Source: Bacteroidota bacterium (GTDB lineage Bacteria; Bacteroidota; Bacteroidia; Chitinophagales; BACL12). From it: a stretch of DNA of 64,000 nucleotides. Of this stretch, positions 19,342 to 28,271 are shown one piece after another (the first letter of the stretch is position 1; every line of letters starts with the position of its first letter). The stretch covers positions 1-64,000 of the forward strand of contig JADJJZ010000029.1 in assembly GCA_016706255.1 (NCBI GenBank). Direction: 5' to 3'. The notes under the pieces were generated by a model, which saw only the letters and a list, made by a program, of their open reading frames with translations, searched no databases and was not told where the DNA came from. The position numbers and the translations under genes were made by a program.

Positions 19342-21456
19342 TTATTCTTTAACTAAACTTTCGCTGGACTGTAAACCATTGCTACGAATGGTTATCTGGT
19401 AAAAACCGGATGCCAGAGCTGCTGTATTAACGTGGATGAGATTGGTTCCTGCTGCAATATTCAGGTTTTCACTGTAAACAACCTGTCCAAGAATATCGGT
19501 AATCACCAACATGCCATCTCCACCTACAGGCAGGTTATATCTTACTTGAACATTATCGGTAGTTGGGTTAGGGTAGAGGTCAATCGCGAAATCGTGGGCC
19601 TGATTGCTGATGCTTTGAATAGTGCCGTCATTAATATTGATATTGTCCACATACAGGTTGTTTTCATAATCTGTAATCGTTCTGAATTTCACAAAAAACT
19701 GCTCTGAACCGAGATATGCACTCAAATCAATACTTTCATTTCTCCATTCATCATCTTCTGGTTTAAAGCTAATGGCATGCACCGGAGCAGTCTGAAGGTC
19801 AGGATTAGCCTTTTTATACACAGAAGTCCAAGTCGTACCACAATCATCGCTTACAAGCACTTCCAATGTATCTGAATAAATTCCACTCGCAGTATATAAG
19901 GCATAGGCAACATCGAATGTAAACACGATTTCGGTCATGCCGCTGAGGTTATATGCCGGCAATACAAACTCATCAATCGCACCCGGATTATTGTTGTTGA
20001 AATGCTGACAATAGATAGAATAAGTGCCTAAAGCAGCAGCAGTATTAGTGCGTTCCCAGGTTTCGCCACCATCAGGGTTCGAAAGGGTATAACCATCATA
20101 AGGAAATCCACTGGCTTCAAATCCTTGAGACACAGGGAGTGGTAAAGTGCCCAAATTCACGAGGAATTCAGATTCAACCGTGTTATCACTCATATCAGCA
20201 TCTATAAAACCATTTGGATTGTCAACAGTTGCTTCAAGTGTATGTTCGCCTTCAGCAACGGCAATAGCAGGTAAGCTAACTTCTTCAGTTGCACCGGATG
20301 TCAATGAACCGGTCCAGTTGTAAGTTAATGTTGAACCACCATCAATAGCATAATTAATATCCAATGAGGTTAAAAGTTCAACTCCATGGTTTTTTATTGT
20401 TACTTTAGGTGTTACCGAAAGGTCACAAACTGTGCCTCCGGGTAATGTCATAACTGCTTGTGCATCATATGGTTGGAGGCCGCAACCTTCACTAGCTGTT
20501 AAGCTGTGACGAGAGCCTCCTTCTTCAAATAAAGCAGCTATTCGGTTTGCCTGACCCTGGGTAAATAGGTTCATACAAGCATCATCACTATAGTCCATAT
20601 AGTTTTGGAACATGATACCGGGTGATACTGCTGAGCAGGCATCTGTTTTTGGATATCCCGGACAACCATAAGTTTCAACCTTTTGGTTAGGTGTATCGTC
20701 AACTAAGTCGCTGCCGCCACAATTCGTATCATCTCCCCAAATATGGCGTAAGTTAAGCCAGTGGCCAACTTCATGTGTTGCAGTTCTACCTAGATGGTAA
20801 GGATATCCGGCATCCTCATAACCCACATGTTCAAAGTGAATTACCACGCCATCAGTAGCGTCAGGACCGCCGGGAAATTGAGCATAGCCTAATAATAATG
20901 CACCCAAGTTACAAGACCAGAAATTCAGGTAGCTATCGGCAGGCCACGCATCTGCGCCGCCGCTTGCATCAAATTTCACATCATCGTTATCGTTAAAAGA
21001 GTTCGTAGTTGTTTCTGTGCGAATGATACCTGTGGTTGGATTACCATTAGGGTCGATTTGCGCCAGACAAAATTTTATGCCACAATCAGCAGCTACAAGT
21101 GCAAATGGAGCCGGAGTATCCGTTGTGTCGGCATTGAGTCTACCAAAATCCTCATTTAAAATTTCCAATTGCTCTAAAATGCGCGCATCTGCTATATTCT
21201 GAGCTGCTGTTTTATATACAATATGAAACACCACCGGAATCGTTACAATGGTTTCCGTTGCAGTTTTAGCGGCAGGATCCATTTTTTGGACTGCTTTTGC
21301 CGTAAAATTTTCAATTGCTGCGCGTTTTTGGTCATAATCAGGGTATTTTGCCCTTAATACAGCCTCGTGTTCATTGGTGGAACAACGATTAACCTGCGCA
21401 ATTACCGAACCGGAAAAAAACAGGGATAAAACAAGAATTGTAAGTAGCTTTTGCAT
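19342..21456 (-). CDS. secreted M43-family zinc metalloprotease with T9SS domain
   Basis: The protein has 704 residues from ATG 21456 (MQKLLTILVLSLFF, cleavage after SVIAQ); the longer start at 21480 lies beyond the -7 box and is not used. The catalytic domain (about residues 80-330) has HEVGHWLNLRH, the extended HExxHxxGxxH zinc site of pappalysin/cytophagalysin proteases, followed by the NYMDYSDD Met-turn. A CARDB-like beta-sandwich follows (NHGVELLTSLDINY), then a MAM/cleaved-adhesin-like jelly roll (about 450-620) and a sorting domain (LYPNPTTDN, ending SLVKE). It is predicted to digest proteins or peptides outside the cell. Confidence 0.92.
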   Translation of the reverse strand: MQKLLTILVLSLFFSGSVIAQVNRCSTNEHEAVLRAKYPDYDQKRAAIENFTAKAVQKMDPAAKTATETIVTIPVVFHIVYKTAAQNIADARILEQLEILNEDFGRLNADTTDTPAPFALVAADCGIKFCLAQIDPNGNPTTGIIRTETTTNSFNDNDDVKFDASGGADAWPADSYLNFWSCNLGALLLGYAQFPGGPDATDGVVIHFEHVGYEDAGYPYHLGRTATHEVGHWLNLRHIWGDDTNCGGSDLVDDTPNQKVETYGCPGYPKTDACSAVSPGIMFQNYMDYSDDACMNLFTQGQANRIAALFEEGGSRHSLTASEGCGLQPYDAQAVMTLPGGTVCDLSVTPKVTIKNHGVELLTSLDINYAIDGGSTLTYNWTGSLTSGATEEVSLPAIAVAEGEHTLEATVDNPNGFIDADMSDNTVESEFLVNLGTLPLPVSQGFEASGFPYDGYTLSNPDGGETWERTNTAAALGTYSIYCQHFNNNNPGAIDEFVLPAYNLSGMTEIVFTFDVAYALYTASGIYSDTLEVLVSDDCGTTWTSVYKKANPDLQTAPVHAISFKPEDDEWRNESIDLSAYLGSEQFFVKFRTITDYENNLYVDNININDGTIQSISNQAHDFAIDLYPNPTTDNVQVRYNLPVGGDGMLVITDILGQVVYSENLNIAAGTNLIHVNTAALASGFYQITIRSNGLQSSESLVKE

Positions 21457-21477
21457 GATGTGAGTACGAATTTTACT

Positions 21478-21485
21478 CAAAGGTA
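21478..21485 (-). promoter_or_regulatory. -7 box of the M43 protease gene
   Basis: The minus strand reads TACCTTTG, an exact TAnnTTTG, 21 bases before the ATG at 21456. Confidence 0.5.
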
Positions 21486-21652
21486 ATATTTGTTAACAGG
21501 CATTCAAATTCAATGAATGGTAATTGCCAGTCACTTTGTTGGAAAACTTACAAACGTTCCGCTGAAGGGCATTTACAAGGCTTTAAACATGACCTGAAAT
21601 GCCTAAATACACATCCTGACTTACTTTATCAACATTTTTCACTACCTTTGCA

Positions 21653-21660
21653 CATTCAAA
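21653..21660 (+). promoter_or_regulatory. -7 box upstream of the DEAD-box helicase
   Basis: TACCTTTG, identical to the -7 box of the divergent protease gene. It would give the helicase mRNA a leader of about 105 bases. Long leaders are known for cold-induced helicase genes elsewhere; nothing here proves such control. Confidence 0.45.
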
Positions 21661-21769
21661 GCAGCTCCTTCCTGACATTACGAATAATCATCATACGGTT
21701 AATGGACGTGTAAATATGTGAGGCGGTAGATGATGTAATGTATTATAACTAATTGATATTTAAGACGTA

Positions 21770-23446
21770 ATGAAAAACTTTTCAGAGTTAGGACTCTCGG
21801 AAGCAGTAGCGCTTGCTATTACCGAGCTGGGTTTCGAAAAACCAACACCCATTCAGGCACAAGTTATTCCGGCAATGCTGGAATCTGCCAAAGATTTAAT
21901 TGCCCTTGCCCAAACCGGCACAGGCAAAACAGCAGCATTTGGTATCCCACTCGTGGAACTGATTGATACAAGTGCCAAAAAGCCACAGGCGCTTATTCTG
22001 GCTCCAACCCGCGAGCTTTGCGTGCAAATAGAAAATGACCTTAAAGGCTTTTCGCTGCATACCAAACATTTTTACACAGTAGCCGTATATGGTGGTGCTA
22101 ACATTAGAACCCAAATCGACCAGTTGCGCAAAGGCGTTCAGGTTGTTGTGGCAACACCCGGTCGTTTAATCGACTTACTTGGCCGTAAAGCCGTGGATCT
22201 CAGCCAAATCAAATATCTCGTTTTAGATGAGGCAGATGAGATGCTGAACATGGGTTTTCAGGAAGATATTGATGAAATTCTGGCAACTACACCAAAAGAA
22301 AAAGTAACCTGGTTGTTTTCGGCTACTATGCCTACGGAGATTAAAACCATCTCCAAAAAATACATGAAAACACCGATGGAAATTTCTGCCGGTAATGTAA
22401 ATCAAACCAACGCAAACATCGAACACCAGTATTATCTGGTGCAACCTAAAAATAAGTATCCCGCTTTAAAACGTATCCTCGATTATAACCCGGATATCTA
22501 TGGTATCATTTTTTGTCGTACAAAAGCCGAAACGCAGGAAATAGCTGAAAAACTGATAAAAGACGGTTATAACGCTGATAGTCTTCATGGCGATTTAAGT
22601 CAAATGCAACGTGATAAAGTAATGCTTGCATTCAGAGAAAGAACCTTGCAAATGCTTATTGCTACCGATGTTGCAGCTAGAGGTATCGATATTGATAATC
22701 TGACCCACATCATCAACTTACATTTACCTGATGATATGGACTTTTATACCCACCGAAGCGGCAGAACTGCCCGTGCGGGTAAAACCGGTATTTCTCTGGT
22801 ATTGATATCTGAAAAAGACCTTTACAAAATCAAACATCTGGAACGCAAACTGCAAATGCAGTTCAAAAAAATGACCGTTCCTACAGGAATTGAAGTTTGC
22901 GAAAAACAACTCCTCAATATGATTCACCGCGTTCACGAAGTTGAAGTAAACGAAGCTGAAATTGAAAAATATCTTCCGGTTATAGAAAAGGAATTTGCTG
23001 ATATGTCGAAGGAAGATGTATTAAAAAAATTCGCTTCTTTGGAATTTAACCGGTTCTTAGAATACTACCGTTTTGCTGAAGACCTGAATATCGGTGAACG
23101 CCGCGAAGTGCGCGAATATGCTACTCGCAAAGGCAATAACGACCTCATGTTCATCAACCTTGGTAAAATGGATAATGTTGGCGCCAAAGACCTGGTGGAG
23201 ATGATCAAACAGGTTGGAAATGTGCGTTCACACGACATTGGAGATATCCGTTTAAAAGGTGCTTACTCGTTTTTCGAAGTACCGGCAAATGTGAGTCAGC
23301 GTGTAGTGCAGGCCTTTAACGGCTTCGTTTACCGCGGCAGAAGGGTAAGAGTTGAAATTCAAAACGAACGTCAGGAATTCCCTAAAAAGAAAGCACATAA
23401 AGGCGGAAGCCGCGAAATGAAACCTTACAAAGGAAAACGCAAGTAA
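21770..23446 (+). CDS. DEAD-box RNA helicase
   Basis: The protein has 558 residues, with an ATP-dependent RNA unwinding core and an RNA-binding tail. The Q motif (GFEKPTPIQAQ), AQTGTGKT (motif I), PTREL, TPGRL, VLDEADEML (motif II), SATMP (motif III), ATDVAARGIDI and HRSGRTARAG (motif VI) are all present. A DbpA-type RNA-binding domain occupies about residues 460-535 and a basic Lys/Arg/Gly tail follows. This plan is that of the CsdA/DeaD group, active in ribosome assembly and cold growth. A strong terminator follows. Confidence 0.93.
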   Translation: MKNFSELGLSEAVALAITELGFEKPTPIQAQVIPAMLESAKDLIALAQTGTGKTAAFGIPLVELIDTSAKKPQALILAPTRELCVQIENDLKGFSLHTKHFYTVAVYGGANIRTQIDQLRKGVQVVVATPGRLIDLLGRKAVDLSQIKYLVLDEADEMLNMGFQEDIDEILATTPKEKVTWLFSATMPTEIKTISKKYMKTPMEISAGNVNQTNANIEHQYYLVQPKNKYPALKRILDYNPDIYGIIFCRTKAETQEIAEKLIKDGYNADSLHGDLSQMQRDKVMLAFRERTLQMLIATDVAARGIDIDNLTHIINLHLPDDMDFYTHRSGRTARAGKTGISLVLISEKDLYKIKHLERKLQMQFKKMTVPTGIEVCEKQLLNMIHRVHEVEVNEAEIEKYLPVIEKEFADMSKEDVLKKFASLEFNRFLEYYRFAEDLNIGERREVREYATRKGNNDLMFINLGKMDNVGAKDLVEMIKQVGNVRSHDIGDIRLKGAYSFFEVPANVSQRVVQAFNGFVYRGRRVRVEIQNERQEFPKKKAHKGGSREMKPYKGKRK

Positions 23447-23467
23447 TTCCTTCAAAGTATAAAAACG

Positions 23468-23496
23468 AAAGGCAGTTCAGTAATTGAGCTGCCTTT
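23468..23496 (+). terminator. terminator of the DEAD-box helicase gene
   Basis: AAAGGCAGTTCA (23468-23479) pairs with TGAGCTGCCTTT (23485-23496), 12 pairs with one wobble, followed by a short T run. Confidence 0.8.
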
Positions 23497-23810
23497 TTGT
23501 ATTTATTACAAAAAGATTATCCACAGCAAATACCGTGTTGTTATAGTCACCCGCAATCGGTCAAAGCGAAGCCGAATAACCGGGGATTATCCTAAAAATC
23601 GCTACATATTTTGATAGCAGCTATCCGTTTTTTGATTATATCTAATTCATTATCAAATTATTAGGTATAATTTTCCTTTTTGGTTGGGGCAAGATGTACA
23701 TGAAGTTAGGCATGTTAATCAGGTGCTCTTTATTGGACCACTCACCTTTAAGTTCAATACCTTGCCGACCAGCCATTTCCCGCTTTTTTCCACAGTTAAA
23801 CCTTACCAAA
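23497..23810. other. intergenic region without clear features
   Basis: About 310 bases between the helicase terminator and the phosphorylase region. It is moderately AT-rich, with no RNA gene and no reading frame of coding look. It must contain the phosphorylase promoter; no exact TAnnTTTG box was seen. Confidence 0.4.
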
Positions 23811-23865
23811 ATGACTGATGTTTCTGAGAGTTCAATATATTCGCATCTTAACTACTTAAAAGAAA

Positions 23866-25575
23866 ATGATACATCACAGCAATTGGCAACTGCCTTATGA
23901 AGTAAATGCTGCTTATAAACAGCGCACTGCTTACTTCTGTATGGAGTTTGGCGTACATCAGGCACTTAAAATATATAGTGGAGGTTTGGGTTACCTTGCG
24001 GGCAGTCACATGCGCTCGGCTTATGAGTTAAAACAAAATCTTTTTGGAATCGGCATGTTATGGCGCTACGGTTACTACGATCAGGTTCGTGACGACCATA
24101 ACTATATGGCTGTTCAGTTTCAGAAAAAACTCTATACTTTCCTGCAACAAACCGATATTCAGTTTACCATGCAAATTGATGGTAAAGATGTGATTGTAAA
24201 AGTGTTTTACCTCGCTCCGGAAGTGTTTGGCAGTGCACCGTTGTTTTTATTAAGCACCGATTTCCCGGAAAACGAGGAATACGCAAGAGAATACACCCAT
24301 CGACTTTACGACAGAAGTCATGAAATACGAATTGCCCAAAACATGATCTTGGGTATTGGCGGAGCTAAGGTTGTGGAAATGCTTGGCGGGGCTGATAATT
24401 ATCATATGAATGAAGGCCATGCATTGGCTATGACGTTTTACCTCTTCAGCAAATTAAAAGATGTTGATGAAGTGCGTAAACGTGTGGTTTTTACAACCCA
24501 TACACCTGAAAAAGCAGGAAACGAAGAGCATGATATCAATGAAATGAACCGCATGGGATTTTTCTCAGGTGTGCCACTCGATTTGATTCGTCATATCACT
24601 AAAACGGAAGGCGATATGTTGGGTTATACGCCATCTGCGCTCTACATGAGTAAAATTGCCAATGGGGTAAGTAAATTGCATGGCGAAGTGAGTAAAGAGA
24701 TGTGGAAAGATTACCAGGGCACCTGCAATATCACCAGCATCACGAATGCGCAACAGAAGAAGTTTTGGGCAGATAAAGAATTGAATCAGGCCTATATCAA
24801 CCGCGATGAAAGCAGTCTGATTACCGTTAAAAAAGAACTCAAACGTGAATTGTTCGAAATTGTGGCTAACCAAACGGGTAAAATGTTTAATCCCAATACG
24901 CTCACAATTGTCTGGTCACGCCGGTTTGCCGAATACAAAAGAGCAAATCTGATTTTCCGCAATAAGGAACGTTTTTTCAACTTGGTTAACAATCCGAAAT
25001 ATCCTGTTCAGGTAATCTGGGCCGGTAAACCGTATCCATTTGACCATGGTGCAATCAATACTTTTAACGATATCGTTTCCTTTACCATGGATCGCCCTAA
25101 TTTGGCGGTTTTAACGGGTTATGAAATCGAACTGAGTTATTGTTTGAAACGTGGCGCCGACGTTTGGCTAAACACACCTCGTCGCCCGCGTGAAGCTTCC
25201 GGTACATCAGGTATGACTGCAGCTATGAACGGCGCAGTAAATGTGAGCGTATTGGATGGATGGATTCCTGAGTTTGCAGTTCACGGTGAAAACAGTTTCA
25301 TCATTCCGCCTGCCGACCATAATACGATGGACAATGTGAGTATCGACAACTTCGACTTTGAAAACTTAATGAATGTGCTTGAAAACGAAGTGGTTCCGGC
25401 TTATTACGAAAACCGTGCAAAATGGCAGCAGATTGTTCGCCGCAGTATGCATGATGTTTATCCGTATTTCGACAGCGACAGAATGGCACATGAATATTAT
25501 CAGAAATTATACAGTTTTCAATACAATCCGGTAGATCAGTTATTGGATTCAGTATTGAATCACGACACTAATTAA
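23866..25575 (+). CDS. alpha-glucan phosphorylase-like protein (GT35), PLP lysine missing
   Basis: The protein has 569 residues and matches the short alpha-glucan phosphorylase form (TIGR02094 type): AYFCMEFGVHQALKIYSGGLGYLAG near the N-terminus (split motif, residues about 22-46), NEGHA at about 185, WSRRFAEYKR at about 345 and PREASGTSGM near 445. Family members release glucose 1-phosphate from glycogen or maltodextrin using pyridoxal phosphate bound to a Lys right after GTSGM/GTGNM. Here that position is Thr (GTSGMTAAMNG). An upstream frame (from ATG 23811, MTDVSESSIYSHLNYLKEN) runs into this start one base out of phase, so the true N-terminus may be about 20 residues longer. No other glycogen gene is adjacent. 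Confidence 0.85.
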   Translation: MIHHSNWQLPYEVNAAYKQRTAYFCMEFGVHQALKIYSGGLGYLAGSHMRSAYELKQNLFGIGMLWRYGYYDQVRDDHNYMAVQFQKKLYTFLQQTDIQFTMQIDGKDVIVKVFYLAPEVFGSAPLFLLSTDFPENEEYAREYTHRLYDRSHEIRIAQNMILGIGGAKVVEMLGGADNYHMNEGHALAMTFYLFSKLKDVDEVRKRVVFTTHTPEKAGNEEHDINEMNRMGFFSGVPLDLIRHITKTEGDMLGYTPSALYMSKIANGVSKLHGEVSKEMWKDYQGTCNITSITNAQQKKFWADKELNQAYINRDESSLITVKKELKRELFEIVANQTGKMFNPNTLTIVWSRRFAEYKRANLIFRNKERFFNLVNNPKYPVQVIWAGKPYPFDHGAINTFNDIVSFTMDRPNLAVLTGYEIELSYCLKRGADVWLNTPRRPREASGTSGMTAAMNGAVNVSVLDGWIPEFAVHGENSFIIPPADHNTMDNVSIDNFDFENLMNVLENEVVPAYYENRAKWQQIVRRSMHDVYPYFDSDRMAHEYYQKLYSFQYNPVDQLLDSVLNHDTN

Positions 25576-25621
25576 GTGTTTATAACATAGGTGCAGCAAG
25601 CATTTCAGAAAAATGCATATA

Positions 25622-25882
25622 CTATTTTTCTAAATTGTTTTGCTGCATTCTTTTTGCTGCCTGCATGGCTTGTTCAGCCATTTGTTTAAAGGTGATAAGC
25701 ACCTGTTGCATCATCTCGGCATCAAAAAAAAGGGCAAGTTGTTCCCAGGAAGAAAAATCGGCTTCTTTAAACTTGTAGGTTTGCTCAAAATGGCCGGCTT
25801 CAATTTTTACGATATATTTTTCACTCCAGCTAAATACGCTTATTTTGAATTGCGGATGTGGTATACTGCCTAAAATTCTCAT
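25622..25882 (-). CDS. conserved hypothetical protein
   Basis: An 86-residue protein from ATG 25882 (MRILGSIPHPQFKIS), whose start overlaps the stop of the upstream YkgJ-like gene in an ATGA. The N-terminal half looks like a small beta sheet; the C-terminal half is a Met/Gln-rich helix (EMMQQVLITFKQMAEQAMQA). The longer frame to 25936 is rejected because of this translational coupling. Third gene of a three-gene operon with the DUF3127 and YkgJ-like genes. Function unknown. Confidence 0.75.
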   Translation of the reverse strand: MRILGSIPHPQFKISVFSWSEKYIVKIEAGHFEQTYKFKEADFSSWEQLALFFDAEMMQQVLITFKQMAEQAMQAAKRMQQNNLEK

Positions 25883-26364
25883 TGTATTGGAAGTTTTGCC
25901 ATCATTGCATCCAGAATAGGCGCAACGGCAGGGCAAATTTCTGCATTTTTAAGGGTGATATCAGCTATTTGATACAGCTTTTTCTGATTAGTATGTGGAT
26001 AGGCCTTACAAGCGCCTGGTCGTACTGCATAAATGCTACAGGCGTTATCCGGCATTAAAAAGGGACATGGAACGGTATGCATCACCCAATCGCCATCTTC
26101 ATCAATAACCGCATATTGGGCCACAAATTGTGCTGCGGTAATTTTTAAATGATTGGCAATACGCATAATGTCCTTCTCCTTTAACAAGGGAGGATAAGTT
26201 TTGCAGCAATTGGCACAGGTGAGACAGTTGGTATTTTCAAACACCAAATCGTGACATTCCTGAGCTAGTACATCGTCAGACGACGATTTACGTTTGCGCA
26301 AAAAAGCAAATAAATTCCCGTAACGCTGCTTTTGTTTGTTGGTTAGTTGTGCAGGTGCCGCCAT
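25879..26364 (-). CDS. YkgJ-family cysteine cluster protein
   Basis: The protein has 161 residues. Cysteines at CLTCANCC, then CPFL and C-x-IYAVRPGACKAYP fit the zinc/iron chelate-binding CxxCxxCC pattern of the YkgJ family. Cytosolic, no signal peptide. The biochemical role of the family is not settled. It sits eight bases downstream of the DUF3127 gene and overlaps the next gene by four. Confidence 0.88.
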   Translation of the reverse strand: MAAPAQLTNKQKQRYGNLFAFLRKRKSSSDDVLAQECHDLVFENTNCLTCANCCKTYPPLLKEKDIMRIANHLKITAAQFVAQYAVIDEDGDWVMHTVPCPFLMPDNACSIYAVRPGACKAYPHTNQKKLYQIADITLKNAEICPAVAPILDAMMAKLPIQ

Positions 26365-26372
26365 TACACTAC

Positions 26373-26756
26373 TTAAAACGGAAGGTCGTCCTCTGCTTCA
26401 GGAAGTGGAGCCGGTTCAACATACGTGTTACTGCTGTTGTTGTTTTCCACCTGACCTGAGCCGGCAGCAACTTTTTCCATGCGCCAAACATCGAGGTTAA
26501 CAAAATAGTTGGTGCGACCTTCTTTTTCCCATTTAGAGCCTTTGATATTAAAGGTAACTTTCACCTCATCACCGAGTTTGTAGTTATCGAGCAAAGGACA
26601 ACGGTCCTGAGTAAGCTGAAACTTAATCACATCCGTAAAAACTCTGTCGCTAACGTTTTCACTCTTTTCAATAACAAATTCCCTTTTTTTGAAAGATGCT
26701 GAGAATTCCTGTGTTGGGAAAATCTCCAGCAATTTACCTGATAATTCGTAAGCCAT
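26373..26756 (-). CDS. DUF3127 domain protein
   Basis: The protein has 127 residues. Its core (MAYELSGKLLEIFPTQEF...GDEVKVTFNIKGSKWE) is typical of DUF3127, a small OB-fold-like Bacteroidota family, with an acidic tail ending AEDDLPF. Such an acidic DDLPF end is shared with single-stranded-DNA-binding proteins, which use it to dock partners; a similar use here is an inference. A -7 box lies 14 bases upstream. Confidence 0.88.
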   Translation of the reverse strand: MAYELSGKLLEIFPTQEFSASFKKREFVIEKSENVSDRVFTDVIKFQLTQDRCPLLDNYKLGDEVKVTFNIKGSKWEKEGRTNYFVNLDVWRMEKVAAGSGQVENNNSSNTYVEPAPLPEAEDDLPF

Positions 26757-26770
26757 TTCTCAATTTTTTT

Positions 26771-26778
26771 CAAAGATA
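26771..26778 (-). promoter_or_regulatory. -7 box of the DUF3127 operon
   Basis: The minus strand reads TATCTTTG, an exact TAnnTTTG, 14 bases before the ATG at 26756. Confidence 0.45.
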
Positions 26779-26892
26779 AATTTTTTCCTGTAAAACCCCG
26801 AAATATATCCAATGTTAACTCAGTGTAAAGTCGAAATAGCTCTAATGTAAATTTAATATGAACAAAATGCGAATTGTAAGTTAATTCCGTCT

Positions 26893-26900
26893 TAAATTTG
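26893..26900 (+). promoter_or_regulatory. promoter of the MORN-like gene
   Basis: TAAATTTG with a TTG at 26874-26876 as possible -33 element; ATG follows at 26921. Confidence 0.55.
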
Positions 26901-26920
26901 TGTAAACAAAAACAAAGGCT

Positions 26921-27298
26921 ATGAAAAACTTACTCTTCATAATTTTTATCGCAACATCGCTGTGTGCTACCGCTAATCCTGGTAAAAACCTGTCATCTGC
27001 TCAATTTGTGCAGTTACCCGGATCGCTTACTGAAGTGCGTTACTTTTACCCTGAAGGCAGTTTGATGCAGATAGGTTATATGGATAATGGTGTTAAAACA
27101 GGAGAGTGGATAACTTATAATCGCGAAGGTAATATCACAGCTAAGGCATATTATGATCATGGTAAAAAAGTAGGTAAATGGAAAATATACAATGATGCCG
27201 GTGAAGTGGTTTATAAAATCCAATACCGCGACGATAAAAAAATATGGGCACAACAATATGATGCTGATGGCAATACCATTGCATTCAACTATAATTAA
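26921..27298 (+). CDS. secreted MORN/YwqK-like repeat protein
   Basis: The protein has 125 residues with a signal peptide (MKNLLFIIFIATSLCATA). The mature part holds three or four G-x-W-x-x-Y repeats (KTGEWITYNREG, KVGKWKIYNDAG), the pattern of MORN and YwqK-type repeats. In Bacteroidota such proteins are usually envelope-associated with unknown role; the frequent label 'antitoxin' rests on naming only. It has its own promoter and terminator. Confidence 0.8.
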   Translation: MKNLLFIIFIATSLCATANPGKNLSSAQFVQLPGSLTEVRYFYPEGSLMQIGYMDNGVKTGEWITYNREGNITAKAYYDHGKKVGKWKIYNDAGEVVYKIQYRDDKKIWAQQYDADGNTIAFNYN

Positions 27299-27341
27299 GC
27301 TATTGATGATTTTGACTTAAATTCATTTAAGTTGATTGCAG

Positions 27342-27366
27342 AATCCGCCTTTGGGCGGATTTTTTA
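27342..27366 (+). terminator. terminator of the MORN-like gene
   Basis: AATCCGCC (27342-27349) and GGCGGATT (27354-27361) form a perfect eight-pair stem with a TTTG loop, followed by T residues. Confidence 0.85.
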
Positions 27367-27368
27367 TT

Positions 27369-27376
27369 TACATTTG
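27369..27376 (+). promoter_or_regulatory. -7 box of the 27393 gene
   Basis: TACATTTG right after the terminator and 16 bases before the ATG at 27393. Confidence 0.45.
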
Positions 27377-27392
27377 TTGCAAATATTTTAAC

Positions 27393-28265
27393 ATGCGTTT
27401 TATAATAACAACCGGTTTTATTTGTATTGTCAGCTTACTTTCGGCGCAATTACCTTCTGTAGATATTTATTACGGCAAATTAGGTCAGGCAAATGGCATA
27501 TGGTCGCTGAGTGATATGAAAAATATTACTGCACGTGTTGGTTATGATAATCAGCCTTCGTTTTCAACTGATGGCGGAACAATTTATTATACATCTATTC
27601 AGGACTCTTTTCAGGCAGATATTTATACTTATGTGCTATCAACAGGTGTAACCACGCAACTTACCAATACATTGGAAAGTGAATATTCGCCGGTAGTATT
27701 ACTTAATGGTAAAGGCTTTTCTGTTGTACGTGTTGAAAAAGATTCTACGCAGCGCATGTGGGCTTTTAAAAATGATGGCAGTAAACCAAAGGTGATGATG
27801 GATGAAATTGATAGCATTGGTTATTATTGTTCCATTGCCGATAAACAGTATGCATTTTTTATGGTTACAGATACACCAACATTGGTGTTGGCAGATGCTA
27901 AAAAACAAACAACTAAAGTAATCGACAATAATATTGGTCGTTGTATTAAAGTAATTCCGGGCGAGCAGGCAATTAGTTATATCGTAAAAAATTCGGATAA
28001 GGAATATATGCTTAAACGATTTGATTTAACTACTCAAACCAGTTCGTTAATTACCATGTTACCCGGAGTAAGTGAAGATTTTATCTGGACAGCAAATGGT
28101 GATATTTTAATGGCCCGCGATAATCAAATCTGGATGTTTTCTTATAAAGCAGAAAAAAAACAATGGAGCCGTATTATTACTATTAAAGAATTAAAAGGTA
28201 AAAAAATATACCGACTGGCACTTGCCGCTGATGGTATTGGATTTGCATTTGTTGCTGACGAATAA
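27393..28265 (+). CDS. secreted TolB/PD40-like beta-propeller protein
   Basis: The protein has 290 residues from ATG 27393, where a signal peptide begins (MRFIITTGFICIVSLLSAQ); the longer frame to 27336 crosses the upstream terminator and is rejected. The mature part has PD40/WD40-like strands such as QPSFSTDGGTIYYTS and EYSPVVLLNGKGFSVV, suggesting a five- or six-bladed propeller. It is likely periplasmic. The next gene begins six bases downstream and may be cotranscribed. Confidence 0.75.
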   Translation: MRFIITTGFICIVSLLSAQLPSVDIYYGKLGQANGIWSLSDMKNITARVGYDNQPSFSTDGGTIYYTSIQDSFQADIYTYVLSTGVTTQLTNTLESEYSPVVLLNGKGFSVVRVEKDSTQRMWAFKNDGSKPKVMMDEIDSIGYYCSIADKQYAFFMVTDTPTLVLADAKKQTTKVIDNNIGRCIKVIPGEQAISYIVKNSDKEYMLKRFDLTTQTSSLITMLPGVSEDFIWTANGDILMARDNQIWMFSYKAEKKQWSRIITIKELKGKKIYRLALAADGIGFAFVADE

Positions 28266-28271
28266 AATGTA

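Noticed and set aside
23694..23900. 68-codon frame ahead of the phosphorylase gene
   Set aside because: Overlaps the phosphorylase start out of phase and has no family look before ATG 23811; better explained as an N-terminal extension or leader.
26921..27298. Antitoxin assignment for the MORN/YwqK-like gene
   Set aside because: The protein has a signal peptide and no toxin partner; the antitoxin label comes from database naming.
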